Source: Leptodactylus fallax
Lineage: Eukaryota > Chordata > Amphibia > Anura > Leptodactylidae
DNA: 64,000 nt
NCBI GenBank assembly: GCA_947044405.1
Contig: CAMRHE010000197.1
Coordinates: 682,001 to 746,000, forward strand
Reading direction: 5' to 3'
Shown here: piece after piece, positions 33,565 through 48,306 of the stretch
How positions within the stretch are numbered: position 1 is the stretch's first letter
How the letters are laid out: every line of letters starts with the position of its first letter
Program-made: the position numbers and the translations under genes
The notes under the pieces: generated by a model
What the model saw: the letters and a program-made list of their open reading frames with translations, nothing else
Database searches by the model: none
What the model was told of the DNA's origin: nothing

Positions 33565-34296
33565 CAATTGTTTAACTGTATTTTTGCATTTTTGCTCTAT
33601 GCTGTTTTCGACCTGATGAGACTTTAAGATGGACTATACCAATGAGACTGAAGAAGGTAAATGGTGCATCCCTTCAACCTTAGATTATTCTATTTAGGAG
33701 GTGATGAAGATGGAGCTGTCAAGATGGAGATGAACTATGCTCTGACAAAGACCGTGAGAAGAATATCTGAGCAATCCTTTTAGCTATGACTAGGACCCAG
33801 GCTATGACCAGGGCTAGCAACCTTTTTAAACCTGCACCCTGCAGCTGGGAAATTTCAGGTATTTTTTGTTGAAGCTGAAGATAAAGAGCACACTTTAGAA
33901 AGAGACTGACAGACCCAGGGAAAACCAACTTATAGCTTCTGTTCTAGCCCACTGGTGTCCAAAGCTGTGTCTCTATTTTTGTGGAAGAATGTTATATCAA
34001 CCGTTCACCTGTATAACTGAAAACTACCGTAAACCATGATTTGTTTGCACTGTTCTCAATAATAAAATGTTTAATAATATAGAATAGAATATAAAGAAAT
34101 AAACATTCTCCCAATTAAAGACATGAAATGTACTGACAAAATATTTCTGACAAAATATAAAATTAAAAGTGCACATAATTGTGGAGCTTCTGTGGAATTC
34201 ATCATTATGCATCTGGATGACTGTCTAGTAAATCTAGTGCCCTAACAAGAGGGTACACTTGTATACCAAACCTCACAAGTGAAATTTTCCGAGATG
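33565..34296. other. No gene recognised
   Basis: AT-rich stretch with short frames only. Nothing else is identified. Confidence 0.4.
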
Positions 34297-34304
34297 CTCT
34301 AGAG

Positions 34305-35212
34305 CAGCGGTCCCCCATACAGTCTCCACACACACAGGTAATGTTATTAACTGGGTGGGCACTAATACTGTAATAGTGCCCACCAGAGGTAATATTACCT
34401 GTGGGGGGAACCACTAGGGAACTATTACAGTAATAGTTCCCCCCCCCAGTTAATAACATTACCCGTGTGTGGTGGGACTATTATTAACTGTAGAGGGGGA
34501 ACTATAACTGTTACAGTGCCTTAATAGTGCCAATCCCCGCCCCAACAGGTAATGTTATTTACTGGGGAGGGGCACTATTACTGTAATAGTGCCCTTTTCA
34601 TGCCCCTTACTGGTAATATTACCTGTGTGTGGGGGTGGGCTATTACATGTGTGGGGGGCACTATTACAGTTATAATGGTCCCCCCCCCCCCCACACCCGT
34701 TCATGACATTACCTGTGTGTGGGGAACTGTTATTAACTGGGGGGCCAGTATAGTGCCTCCCCACACACACACGCACAATTAATAACACTGTAATAGTCCC
34801 CCCGGATACTGTAACTATAATTACATTATACTTACCTGCTTATTAATGCAGCTCTCCAGGGATCTGTTCTTGGACACAGGATGTGTGCATCTTCTGTTCT
34901 GCTCCCTGGCCCAGCGGCACCATAGTAAAGGTTCCGGGAGGAGAATAGAATATGCACACATCTTGTGTGCAAGAAGAGGTCCCAGCAGCTGCATTAATAA
35001 CCATGTAAGTTTAAAGTGATCTGCTTGTGTAGGTTCAAAAACAGGCCCTGTACCAGGTGTCTGCCGTTGCTCCTATACTGTGGATTACATGCAGCATAGG
35101 AGCTTCAGCTGACACCTAGTACCATACAGAAGTCCCCAATAACCGGGCTGGTCCGGTACCAAGTGATCCACAGCCTGGTATTGGTCCGCGGCCCGGTTTT
35201 TGGGGACCTCTG
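34305..35212. mobile_element. hAT transposon with an internal satellite-like core
   Basis: The left end CAGCGGTCCCCC and inverted right end CAGAGGTCCCCAAAAACCGG resemble hAT (Charlie/Tip100-like) ends. An exact 8-bp duplication CTCTAGAG lies outside both (34297-34304 and 35213-35220). The core is made of repeats, described separately. No transposase frame is visible, so it is non-autonomous. Confidence 0.85.
34333..34830. repeat. Degenerate repeat array inside the hAT element
   Basis: Variants of AGGTAATGTTATTAACTGGG, TATTACTGTAATAGTGCC and runs of C or G recur in both orientations, making a clustered set of inverted and direct repeats. A C run lies near 34680. Short frames here are artefacts of low complexity. 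Confidence 0.8.
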
Positions 35213-35249
35213 CTCTAGAGTCTGCCCAGTATGTCTCCCCCTCTGCAAA

Positions 35250-35660
35250 TAACTAATTCAGATCTATATATTGCATATTGACTCCCTTCTGTCTTCATAA
35301 GATGGGACATCTTCCACATCTGGGTTGTCTTAGGTGCCCGTGTCCACACTCAAATCTCAAATGTCTAGCACATGATATGGGACTGTCCTGTTATACAAAC
35401 TTTCTGGAAAGAGGTTGTGGACCTCCTGTTTGCAATAATGGGACTACCTGTCCCTTTCGCTTAGTATACTAGATGAAGAAGCCTGGTTACACCACCCCAC
35501 TGTTTTTTCACAAGAACCTCTATTCCTAACCAGAAAAGCAATTGCTCAGCAGTGGATGGCCCCACGCTCTCCCTCACTATCCATGTGGAGGAAAATGGTA
35601 ACTACAATCCTCCCATTCAACCAAATTATATACAAGGGGAAGGCTGTCCCCAAAAATGTC
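35250..35660 (+). mobile_element. L1/Tx1-type ORF2 C-terminal remnant
   Basis: One frame near 35335-35470 reads RVHTQISNV-stop-HMIWDCPVIQTFWKEV, matching the HxxWxCPxxxxFWxxV motif at the C-terminal end of L1-type ORF2. GLRCP-like residues lie just before in a shifted frame. Several stops follow. It is a dead fragment. Confidence 0.75.
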
Positions 35661-35669
35661 TAAAGTTGG

Positions 35670-36337
35670 TGGTGCATTCACCTCTTACTCTGTATTCCGA
35701 TTCCTCTGACATAACAATGCCATAGACATAAGAATCAGTGGAAGTGTCCACAGCCTCTATAATCAATGCTGTATTTACAGTTTGATGTGATTGATGGGAT
35801 GTACTTCAAGAGAAATAAATTCTGTCATTGCCTGATCTCTTTTCAGGTAGCAGGGCTTTGTCCAGAAGAATGCCTACTCGATGGAGACAGGGGAGAGGCT
35901 AGAATAGTAAAAAATAAATTAAAATAAAGAAATGTGTTTGTCTACCTTGCCTCTAATTGCTGCTGTGAACCAGGTGCTGGCTTACCTGGTGATCAGGACC
36001 TGCCCCCACCTCCTCCTGGCTGCTCTGGCAGTCAATAAAGTTTAGACAAAAGCTGCTTTCATCAGTGATTACATCACAATCATGGTGGGTGTGGCTAACA
36101 CCTGAAGTCATGTGCACAATAAATGGCACATGATCAGGATCAGCAAGGAAGTAATTGTAACAAAGATTATGTTGGTACACATTTCTGCAAAATGGTAGGA
36201 AATTTTTATTTCTACACATTTTTTTTCTATCTGTAAAAAAAAAAAACCTTTAAGTTCTTGTCTGCATGCTAGTGATGGATTAGGAAATTAAAAAAAGCTA
36301 AGAAAAGAGACCATCTGGTTTTCCACAGATTTAGACA
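35670..36337. other. No gene recognised
   Basis: AT-rich sequence with one A run near 36233. An 88-codon minus frame shows no motif. Confidence 0.4.
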
Positions 36338-36560
36338 TTGTGCGATCTGCAGATAAGTCAAGTTCTTGTGATCAGTGTAGATAACAACAGGGTGGACGGC
36401 TCCATCAAGGATATATCTTCACTCCTCTAGTGCCAGTTTAATGGACAGAAACAGGCAGTCCACTATGTTGTGTTTCTTCTCTGCAGAAGAAAATGACTTT
36501 GAGAAAAAGCCACAGGTCTGGTACTTGCCCTTAAGCCCATTTTTTGTGAAAACAGCTCAG
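36338..36560 (-). mobile_element. Ty3/gypsy RNase H fragment
   Basis: On the minus strand one frame reads FFSKSFSSAEKKHNIVDCLF, then LSIKLALEE-stop-RYILDGA, then HPVVIYTDHKNLTYLQ. These are the standard RNase H signatures of Ty3/gypsy polyproteins (SxxLSxAExNY..DxELLAI and VxxTDHKNLxYL). One stop replaces the usual Trp. No LTRs or other pol domains are seen next to it. Confidence 0.85.
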
Positions 36561-36948
36561 CATCTGACAGATTGACTTTCACCCCTACACAGGGTTCTGG
36601 AATTCTCTAGACTTCTCTCTGGAGGTTGCTTAGTTTTGGAGTGCAGTCGGTGTTGGTGACAGCTGGCCTAGGGCCAAGATACACTGATGTGGGGAACCAG
36701 GGGTCAGGCAAAAGAGTAGTCAAGGTATAGGACAGAATTTGTGCTTGATCAGGAACATGCAGTTGTTCTGTGCAGGCAGCATGGGCGCAAGGGCGATGAC
36801 CTTTAACAAGCCAAGATCAGACACAGGTGTCAGAAAGAGCAGGGATCAGCAGACAGAGGCATGAAGTAATAGAACAGGCCAAGAGAATGCTTTGCGGTAC
36901 AAAAGACATTCTCGGGGTCTAGAAAGTTTCCCTGGGGAGGAGGCTGCC
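36561..36948. other. Possible further retroelement debris
   Basis: The GTCAGGCAAAAGAGTAGTCAAGG style near 36713 resembles sequence inside the solo LTR near 4930. This hints at old LTR-element debris, but no ends are seen. Confidence 0.3.
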
Positions 36949-36952
36949 TTAA

Positions 36953-37330
36953 AGGGATTGTCCAGTTCTAGCAAATTAATGTTATTATTTATATACTGAA
37001 AAGTTATACAATTTTACAATATATTGTACTTCCTGTGTCAATTCATCATGGTTTTCTAGATCTCTGCTTGCTGTCATTCACTGTTTATTTCCAGTGAATG
37101 AAAATCAGTCTATGGTCATGTGATGAACACATAGGTGTATGGATTGTTACAAGACAGAGCTCTGATTCCTGTGCTGTGACTGTAACGAACTGTACACCTG
37201 TGTGTCCATCCATGATTTTTTATTCACTGGAAGTAAAAGAAAGAATGACAGCAAGCAGAGATCTAGAAAATTGATACAGAAAGTAGATTGAAAACTTGTA
37301 TAACTTTTCAATATACAAACAGTAACATAG
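36953..37330. mobile_element. Kolobok-like MITE, right end missing
   Basis: Starts TTAAAGGGATTGTCCAG and has inverted inner arms: AAGTTATACAATTTTACAAT near 37000 pairs with AACTTGTATAACTTTTCAAT near 37293, and TTCACTGTTTATTTCCAGTGAA lies inside. The expected inverse of the left terminus is absent on the right. Confidence 0.55.
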
Positions 37331-37382
37331 AACAAAGAAGATAGGTTGGGAAGAGACTGTATATGTATATATATATTGTATA

Positions 37383-38330
<948 letters not shown>

Positions 38331-38332
38331 TA

Positions 38333-40568
38333 TATATGCTGTGTTGTATGGTAATTGTATATGCAAAATGTTTTTCTCCCTTAAATGTGCTGGACTTCTG
38401 AGGCTTGATATGTTCCAGCCAGTTAGCTGTGGAGTATTTCACCTAGCTTCATGAGGGGAAGGTTGTAAGGAGCACTGAAGGAAAGCCAGAGACAGATGCG
38501 CTGTAGCCTAGAGTCAAGGATCATATGACTGCCTAGAAACAGAGAGACACTTGGACGTTTAAAGTAAGAAAAAGAGTGCCTTTCCTGGAGTCTGAGGATA
38601 AGTGGCCTCAGAACATCGATCCGGCCAGAGTCACAGGATGGACAGGGCATCCTGGTGAATCCTAACTGGGACTTTGATGAGAGAGTCATTGAAAGAAACA
38701 GATTTCCTCCTGTTTAAGAAGAGAGAAATACAAGCACAGTTTGTGGGACTACTATTTGCCAGCTCACCTAATACTCACAGTGGTCCACTATTACAAGATT
38801 GTACCTGCACTGCTGAAATCTGTTGGTTGCCTTACTGCTCTGTTTCAAGTAAAGTTATCTGTGATTCATTTTTCCTGTAACCACAAGTCTCCTGAGTCTC
38901 ATTCCTGTGTAACCATAATGGGCACTCCAACCCCCTTCAGGAGTGCTGAAGATCATCAGGAGATGTCCTGGAGGAAGACTACCACCACTATCAGATACCA
39001 GGCAGGCCCCCTCAGCTCTGCACACCAGCACAGGGGAAGAGCTAGTGGAATTTGGTTGAGTTATCTAGCCACCGTGACAAGTAATTACCACTCCCAGTCT
39101 CTGAGTTTCCTTCAACATGTTGCTGCAGTTACAACTTCTTAAAAGGCCAGCACACCCTACAGACAAGTACTAAAGCACAGAGCCCATGGCAAGGTAAAGC
39201 AATTAGGTGGGACTACAACAGTGCAAGCAGAGAGAGGATTCTGGCAGCCTTGTCTAGGTGCTACTACATATGTAATAGGTGTATCAAAAGAGCAGGCCTT
39301 CATTGGGCCCATATTCGCCATGACAACTGTCACAACTGGACACCCCATGGCTGCATTGTTGGTGGGGCATTCAGTGGACACAGGGAATCCCCTCCCTCTG
39401 TGTAACTCCTCAAATGCCATGGTCATTATTGACCAGGCCATCTGAACTACTTATGATGATGGAAGCTTCCTGCTGGTATCTGCTGAATAATACAGCCATG
39501 TATGAACCTGACTCAGTGCTAGAGCCCACTCCATACACCCGTCCCAACATTATGATGTACACGTATGTCAAATGAGGAAAGCTGAGTTTCAGTTCCAGAT
39601 ACAATCTATGGGCATGTGTGAACTATTTCTGGGAGAAAGAAGCCATGTTTTACTTTTATTTTGACACAGCTGTGAGACCGACAGTCCTGCAGGAGCAGTC
39701 AGAAATAAATGTTTGCCTAAGGTACAAGAATTACTAGCTAAGGCAAGGTGCGGATTAGCAATGTATAGCACCCACTCTGAGGTCATTGAGCAGGCTGGCA
39801 GACACCCAAAGGCTAGCACTGGAGCCAAGGGGAGGTGAGTAATATTGCTTTTTATGTTTGCTCACTTCCCCTGGGCCTCTGCTTATTATACTCCAGAGTA
39901 TAATAATGGTTTGTGGGTGGTGAACCCAAAATTTTTGGAAAATGTTTATTAAAAAAACTGTTGGTGCCAGTATGGGACATTATGATATGAGGAGGGCAGC
40001 TATGGGACATTATACTGTATGCAGGCCACTATGAGACATTATACTGCGTGAAGGGGGTAACTGCACCCCATGTGACCGCTGAGGTCGCTAGAGAGTGACC
40101 AGTGATGTCACTCACATATGTCACCAGTTCCCTCTCCGGCAACTGCTGAGGCTGCTCATTGGCCTCATCGATCACATGGGGCGCAGGGCTTCTGGGAACT
40201 GAGGAATGGCACGCAGGTGATCAGGATGTGGTGGTGGACACTGGAGTGCAGGAAATGGTGAGTATGTTTTTTTTTATGTTACACCTGCCTTTAGGAGAAT
40301 GCCTTTGGATCATATTAGCAGTCTTACCAGTCTCTGGCAGGTTGGCCTCTCCAGCTGCTTTGGACCTTTCCCTCCCCCTTATTCAGCATCCTACAGCCTG
40401 TTGAGGAAATATAACATCCCAGGGAAGGCATGAAGGGGAACACAAGAAGTGGTCAGCATACAAGGGTCTGTAAGACAGCATATGCATAGAATTTTATAAG
40501 CTGAGATCAGTGTACAAGTCTCTACAGAATCACCTGTACTATCTGTTTAGAGGCTTTTCATATGTCTA
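38333..40568. other. Repeat-rich stretch, no gene supported
   Basis: About 38340-39080 has the feel of an LTR (TGT...ACA ends and GTAAAGTTATCTGTGATTC near 38851), but I found no target duplication. About 39960-40060 has a GGGACATTATACTG-type degenerate repeat related to the array at 49.8 kb. Open frames such as 38741-39142 show no motif. Confidence 0.4.
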
Positions 40569-40570
40569 TA

Positions 40571-42135
<1,565 letters not shown>

Positions 42136-42137
42136 TA

Positions 42138-44394
42138 TATGTAATTGCATTATTTGAAAACTGTTGGCTCATTGTTGAAGAGAAAAATTGCATAAAAATG
42201 AAAAAAAGAGTCAGCTTGCAGTATCAATGCTGAGTGTCAACATCAAGCTATTTTACAGAACATTTCAAGATATAACCTGAAGATTCTGGATCAATAATTT
42301 ACTGGATAATTTTATGTGGTCTTCAAACTATGCTCATTGCGTATGATCAGAGTAAATTGTACTAATAATAAGCCAGTGACAATAAAGCCTTGTCATCAAA
42401 CATTAATAAAAATACTCGCAGAACAATAACTATGATACATGGTCTTCACTGATGCAAGTGGCACACCAAAAGCCTTCAGGTTCCAAATGAGGTAATACAT
42501 TCAGAGTAGCACAATTTTATGACAAGATGTTATGTCATAAATCTAATAAAGATGGGTTTTCAGAATGATGAGCACCAAATGTCTTCCTGCAGCAACATCT
42601 GAAGCATGCTGCCACAAAGCATCATGACAAGAAATACAAACTTAAAGTGTTACTCTACCCTTGACAATTTGATGGTTGCAAATGAAAAAAGGACATGTGA
42701 AATTGCATTGTTTTTTAATAAACAGAATTCAGACATTTTTTTAGTAAGCATCTAAAGGACAGACAATTCCATTAGATCAGAGAAGCTTACAGTTGTGTGA
42801 GGAGTATGGCGGGCTCATTTGCATGTCTGCAGAAGCGTGAATGCCGTTGACAGCTTGCATTGAAAAACCTACACACAGCAATTTGTTACTAAATTTCACT
42901 ATCCAATACAGGACAAATCCACTGAGTCGTAACACAATATGTACATGAATAGCTTACAATATTAAATCATAGATGGGACTTTTGGTTTCATGTATTTTTG
43001 CTTTTGTGCCTATAGTATCTTTATATATATTATATAGTCATAAAAAAAAACTTAAGAATTCAAACTGTGACAAGTGAATCTTTAAGTTGACCCTCCATAA
43101 TCACAAAATAATAGTGGACATGCATTAACATTATGTTTAGTATCATTTTCAATAAGTATAGGTTACATGCAATGTTACAATTTTAAGATTTTGGTTAAAC
43201 AATGATTTACTGTATGCTTTATGTGGCACCTGAATGAAAATGGTTAAACGTGGCAGATTTTCTTAGACTGGCAGAAGCTAAGTATGCCTTTCTTTGGGAT
43301 AGTAATTAGGCGTAATGAGCTTTAGCTATAAAAAACAATTACAGTTCTCAATAGACTATACACATTGAAGTTACGATACAAATTCATGCAAAAGAAAGAG
43401 CAACTGGTAAGAAACTGCCATCTTTTTAGCAAAATCTTCACCAAAAAAAAAGCTGCGTTTCTGCAAGACGCAGGAAAAAAAAATGCTGCGGAAAAAAACT
43501 GTTTCCCTCTGCTGACTTTCTGCCTCTATTATACCTATACGGAAAATGCCAGAGTTTCCGCAGGTGTAATTGACATGTGGGTGTTTTTGAAAATTCAGCT
43601 GTTCCAATGCAAATTTTTTTCTGCAATGTGTTGATGGGATTAGCTAGAATCCCAACCACTTTGCAGGTACTGTAAAATGCAGCATTTTCGAAACTTGGGG
43701 CCACAGCCTTAAAGAGGATTTCCACTTTGGACAATTAGGTTCCTCTAATGATAGGTTGACCACAAGTTGTCTTTCAGTTCATGTTCAATTCCCCTGCAGT
43801 GCCACCAAAGGAGAAATTAATAAATAATCTCTCCTTGTTATGCATGGACCTGCAGGATCCTCTAGAGCAAAATACTCTGTATCACATACATGAGCCAGCA
43901 ATGTCTATTATTGTAACTCAGAATTCACTAAAAGGATATGGAAAATAAACATTGGCAGGCAATCCCCTTAGGGGCAGTTCACATGGATAAAATTTTACTA
44001 GCTGAAAATTCCGCTTCAGGAATAAGCATGATGCTTATTTTTCTGTTAGCTGAAAAAATCTTCTAGAGATAAAATCCGGGGCTGATTTTGATGTGGAATC
44101 CACCAAATTCCTCTGTGTGAACATATTCTTAAAGAGTATCAGTCACCAAAATTATGTCTTTTTCTATTTGTTTGGACCAATTATATAGTAGTGTAGTAAT
44201 GTTATTTTTTTTATATAAGTTATCTTATTTAAAGTGTCTGCTCATGAATATTCATTCAGGCCCATGGGATGTGAGTAAACATAACCATCTTACTAACCTC
44301 TCCTTGGCTCCGAAGCGGTGTCCAGGGGTCCCTTGGTATCCTCTTTGGACCTCTTCCCGCCTCTGGAATGACATGGCATGTGCAGGGCGGACAT
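42138..44394. other. AT-rich stretch, no gene
   Basis: Frames near 43365-43734 overlap a dispersed repeat (AAAATGCTGCGG and TTTCCGCAG motifs) related to sequence near 55390 and 59815. Nothing coding is supported. Confidence 0.4.
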
Positions 44395-44595
44395 TATAAG
44401 GGGAGAACTATTATAAATAAGGGTGGCTAATAGAAGGTCGAAATTATTATAAATAAGGGATGAACTATTATTTATAAGGTGGCAATTATAATGGGGAGGC
44501 AGTTATATATAAAGGGTTATTATAAGGTTGGACTATTATATTTAAGAGGGCTATTATAAGAGAGGAATTATTATATATAAACTATAATAAGACAG
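44395..44595. repeat. Degenerate ATTATAAATAAGGG tandem array
   Basis: Variants of ATTATAAATAAGGGnGGnACT recur at roughly 30-bp spacing over 200 bp. They are too diverged for an exact period. Confidence 0.65.
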
Positions 44596-45045
44596 AGACT
44601 TCACACTCAAAGTGCAGTGTTCCATATTTTATTAATCACTGATTTGGTGTATAAGGTAAATGAAGATAATATATACAATCAACACTGTTTTACATCACAG
44701 GTGTTGCAAAATATCAACAAGATATACAGTGTAGAGTAATACGTGAATGTTTTCGGTCACGAGGACCTTTCTCTGACTCTCAGTACTCCAGATGGGGGGA
44801 AGGTAGAATGCCGTATATAGAATGGTCAGTGTACGGCTGTGACAGCACAGTAGCAATGCAGGGTCCTATAATTTCTTAGTTCCCCCATTCCCATTAGTTG
44901 GTAACTGTAACTTTCAACCAAATTGTGGTTTACTGAGTTATACCCTCGATATATGACTATGCCTTTAGCTGGCATTATCACAGGCTTGACTAAATTTTCC
45001 TGCTTCAGAGGACGTTTGGATATCTCTCTGACCATAAGTTATGTA

Positions 45046-46340
45046 CAGTTGTGCTAAAAAGTTTACATACCCCGGCAGATTTTTTGGTTTTTTGGCCTTT
45101 TTTAGAGAATATGAATGATAAAACAAATACTTTTTCTCCACTCATGGTTAGTGGTTGGTTGAAGCCATTTATTGTCAAACTTCTGTGTTTTCTCTTTTTA
45201 AATCGTAATGACAACCAAAAACATCAAAATGACCCTGTTCAAAAGTTCACATACCCTGGTGATTTTGGCCTGATAACATGCCCAGAAACCAAACCCCAGT
45301 CAGGTAGACCAACCAAAATTTCGACCACAACTGCCCAGAAAATTGTTCGGTATGCAAAAAAAACCCACACATAACATCAGCTGAAATACAGGACTCTCTG
45401 AAAACTATCGGTGTGTCTGTTTCAAGATGCACAATAAGGAGGAACTTGAAGAAAAATGGGCTGCATGGGCGAGTTGCCAGAAGAAAGCCATTACTGCGTA
45501 AATGCCACAAAGAATCTCGCCTTCAATACGCCAAATAGAACAGAGACAAGCCTCAAAACTTCTGGAACAAGGTAATTTGAAGTGATGAGACAAAAATCGA
45601 ACTTTTTGGCCACAACCATAAACGTTACATTTGGAGAGGTGTCAACAAGGCCTATGATGAAAGGAACACCATTCCTACTGTAAAGCACGGAGGGGGATCA
45701 CTGATGATGTGGGGATATGTGAGCTTCAAAGTTGAAGGAAAGATGAATGCAGCACGTTATCAGCAAATACTGGAGGCAAATTTGCACCCATCAGCCAGGA
45801 AGCTACGCACGGGACGTACTTGTACGTTTCAACATGACAACGATCCAAAACACAAGGCCAAGTCAACCTGTCATTGGCTACAGCAGAAGAAAGTGAAGGT
45901 TCTGGAGTGGCCATCTCAGTCTCCTGACCTCAATATCATTGAGCCACTCTGGGGAGATCTCAAGCGCACAGTACATGCAAGACGGCCCAGGAATTTACAG
46001 GAACTGGAGACTTTTTGCCAAGAAGAATGGGCAGTTTTACCATCTGAGAAAATAAAGAGCCTCATCCACAACTACCACAAAAGACTTCAAGCTGTCATTG
46101 ATGTTAAAGGGGGCAATACACGGTATTAAGAACTGGAGTATGTGAACTTTTGAACAGGGTCATTTTGATGTTTTTGGTTGTCATTATGATTTAAAAAGAG
46201 AAAACACAGAAGTTTGACAATAAATGGCTTCAACCAACCACTAACCATGAGTGGAGAAAAAGTTTTTGTGTTATCATTCATATTCTCTGAAAAAAAAACC
46301 AAAAAATCTGCTGGGGTATGTAAACTTTTTAGCCCAACTG
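45046..46340 (+). mobile_element. Tc1-like element (GTTTACATACCCC family), 1.3 kb
   Basis: The ends CAGTTGTGCTAAAAAGTTTA and a near inverse are flanked by TA. Inverted repeats of about 200 bp hold outer TTTACATACCCC and inner TTCACATACCC copies (IR/DR). It is about 300 bp short of full length because the N-terminal coding part is deleted. A chimeric relative sits at 57367. Confidence 0.93.
45283..46129 (+). pseudogene. Tc1 transposase remnant (DD34E)
   Basis: The first helix-turn-helix is missing; the recognisable part starts at SGRPTKISTTTAQKIVR. A base change in an A run near 45357 shifts the frame. TAG at 45535-45537 and TGA at 45578-45580 follow, the latter where VIWSDE is expected. Catalytic blocks are otherwise present: [22 protein letters not shown] and SPDLNIIEPLW, with 34 residues between Asp and Glu. 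The C-terminus KGGNTRY is intact, and the last 141 codons (from 45704) are open. Confidence 0.92.
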
Positions 46341-46342
46341 TA

Positions 46343-47060
46343 TATACTGTATCATAAAGGGATGATCACTGATTCTGCAGTTGTCCCTGCTGGCAAATTT
46401 GGTTGCCTCCTCAAAGGGCTTCAGAAGGCAACACACTTTCCTCATGAGCCTCCAATGGTGAATCTCAAAATAATACTTTTTCCCTGTGGTGTGCTGCATG
46501 CAGTACTCATTCACCACCTTCTACTGTTCCCACAGACGCTCCAATATGTGTAAGGTGGAATTCCATTAAGTTGGAACGCTGCACATGACTCTTTGCAGGG
46601 TCAGGGTGTTTATAGTCACATAAGAACTGCTAAAATGTGCAGACACTTTTCTGGCCATGAGCAGCTACTATATATGTTAATGAAGCACCACCGAATTTAG
46701 CACATGCTTCATGCAGGACAATGTATTATTCTACCTGAATGCAGCAACACTATTGGTGCCATTTTCACTGTCAACACTGCCCAGTTGTAGTTGGCGAGGA
46801 GCCATCCAATAGGATGCTTGCTGCAGGATACAGCAGAGCAGCTTCTCTGCTGTGTGGCTCCTCTGATCCAGCCTCAGCTGTAAAACCGCATGGCAATGTT
46901 TCACCTTACATCCATGAAATGAGGGAGGGGGAGTGGAAGCAACTGTGAAGATGAGGGGAAGAAACAGTCAAGAGAAGAGGATACAGAGGAGGCAAATAGC
47001 CCTGCAAGGTGTTGGAACTGGGTCTGCACAAACGGGTGAAACTAGCACCTGGCCTTGCGT
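46343..47060. other. No gene recognised
   Basis: Short frames only, without domain features. Confidence 0.4.
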
Positions 47061-47061
47061 A

Positions 47062-47425
47062 TCAGAACTGTGGCCACTGCTGCTCAAAACATTGACCCAG
47101 TGGGCCAAAGCCATGTAATGTACTTGTCCATGATTGCTGCTACACATGTGTCAGCAGTGCCATACACAGTTCCCTACACTGACATATCCAATGAAATTCC
47201 TGCATTCTCCAATGTATGAGTATATAAACTGCATGGAACTAACAACTGGTCTTACATTTCTGGACCGTGGCCACTGCCGCTCAAAATATTGTCGAAATGG
47301 GCCGTGAAAGCCATGTAATGTTTTTGTCCATAATTGCTGCTCCACGTGTCAGTGGTGGTGTGCACCTTTCCCCACATCCAAGGAAAGGCCCACATTCTCT
47401 GACAGATGGCGATATAAAGCAGGGA
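47062..47425. repeat. Two diverged direct repeats of about 200 bp
   Basis: GTGGCCACTGC near 47072 recurs near 47269. Then GGCCnnnGCCATGTAATGTnnTTGTCCATnATTGCTGCT appears in both units in register, and CCACATTCTC-like sequence closes both. The period is close to 198 bp. Confidence 0.7.
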
Positions 47426-47942
47426 CAATTTTCGTAGAGAAAGAATAGTGGTTTCCACTAAACGTCTGCAGCATCACCATCTAGTCCTGGCATGAGTTAA
47501 GTTGCAGAACCGCCGGATGACTGGGTGCATATTGCTGTTTCTTAGACACACATTCCTTTATAGATGACTGATGTTGGCATGGAAGACAGGGCCGCTTTAA
47601 CCATAGGGCCAATGGTGCACTTGCACTGGGCCCCTATGGAAGCAGGGGCCCCTTGAGATAGCAGGACAGTCCTACATTAGCTGTCCTGCTGTCCTGGGCA
47701 GTGGGTCTGTACTACCCCAACTCATCAGAGTTTGAAGGACGCCAATGAGTTGAAGACAGTGGTGAAGTAGGGAGCCGTCCACTCCCTGCTTCCCCATCTG
47801 GCCACTGTCTCTGCTCTCAGTTTCTTGGACTAATAGACGTGATGTGATGATGTCACTTATATCATGCCTGTTGCTCCTTCAAGCCTCCAGAACCAGAGAC
47901 AAACTTGAACAGGGCTACGAGGAAGGTGAGTAACAAGGTTTA

Positions 47943-48130
47943 TTCTTCTTTGACATATACAGTGGGGGCAACTAAAGGGGACATGAAACGGTGGGGGCAT
48001 GAAACTGTGGGAGCAACCAGGAGGGGGAGTTGAACCGTGGGGGCTTCATTTGAGTGACATGACACTATGGGGGCAACCTGTTAGGGACATGAAACTGTCG
48101 GGACAAACTGTGGGGGACAACACCGGACAG
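47943..48130. repeat. Degenerate GGGGGCAACTnnnGGGGACATGAAAC array
   Basis: Several irregular copies of a short GTGGGGGCA and ACATGAAACTGT unit. No coding capacity is seen. Confidence 0.6.
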
Positions 48131-48139
48131 TGAACATAT

Positions 48140-48245
48140 TATTTACATCCCTAAGTTCACAACCGAGAAATAATCTCTATAACTGCATGTGGGTATGCCC
48201 ACTGGTGCAGACATACTGGAAAGAGGTGATGCAATATATAAAGTA
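48140..48245 (+). mobile_element. L1/Tx1-type ORF2 C-terminal remnant
   Basis: One frame reads NCMWVCPLVQTYWKEVMQYI, the HxxWxCPxxxxFWxxV block of L1-type ORF2. It is a different sequence from the copy near 35400. No other part of the LINE is recognised. Confidence 0.7.
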
Positions 48246-48306
48246 TTTAGTATTTATATAAAGGGATTTTTATTTTTTATATATATTTATCTATTTTGAT
48301 TACTTA

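Noticed and set aside
38340..39080. Second solo LTR
   Set aside because: TG...CA-like borders can be proposed, but no target duplication or terminal inverted pair was found.
45051..45374. 107-codon frame starting in the Tc1 left repeat as a gene
   Set aside because: It begins in the terminal inverted repeat. Only its last third matches transposase, so it is a shadow of the broken transposase.
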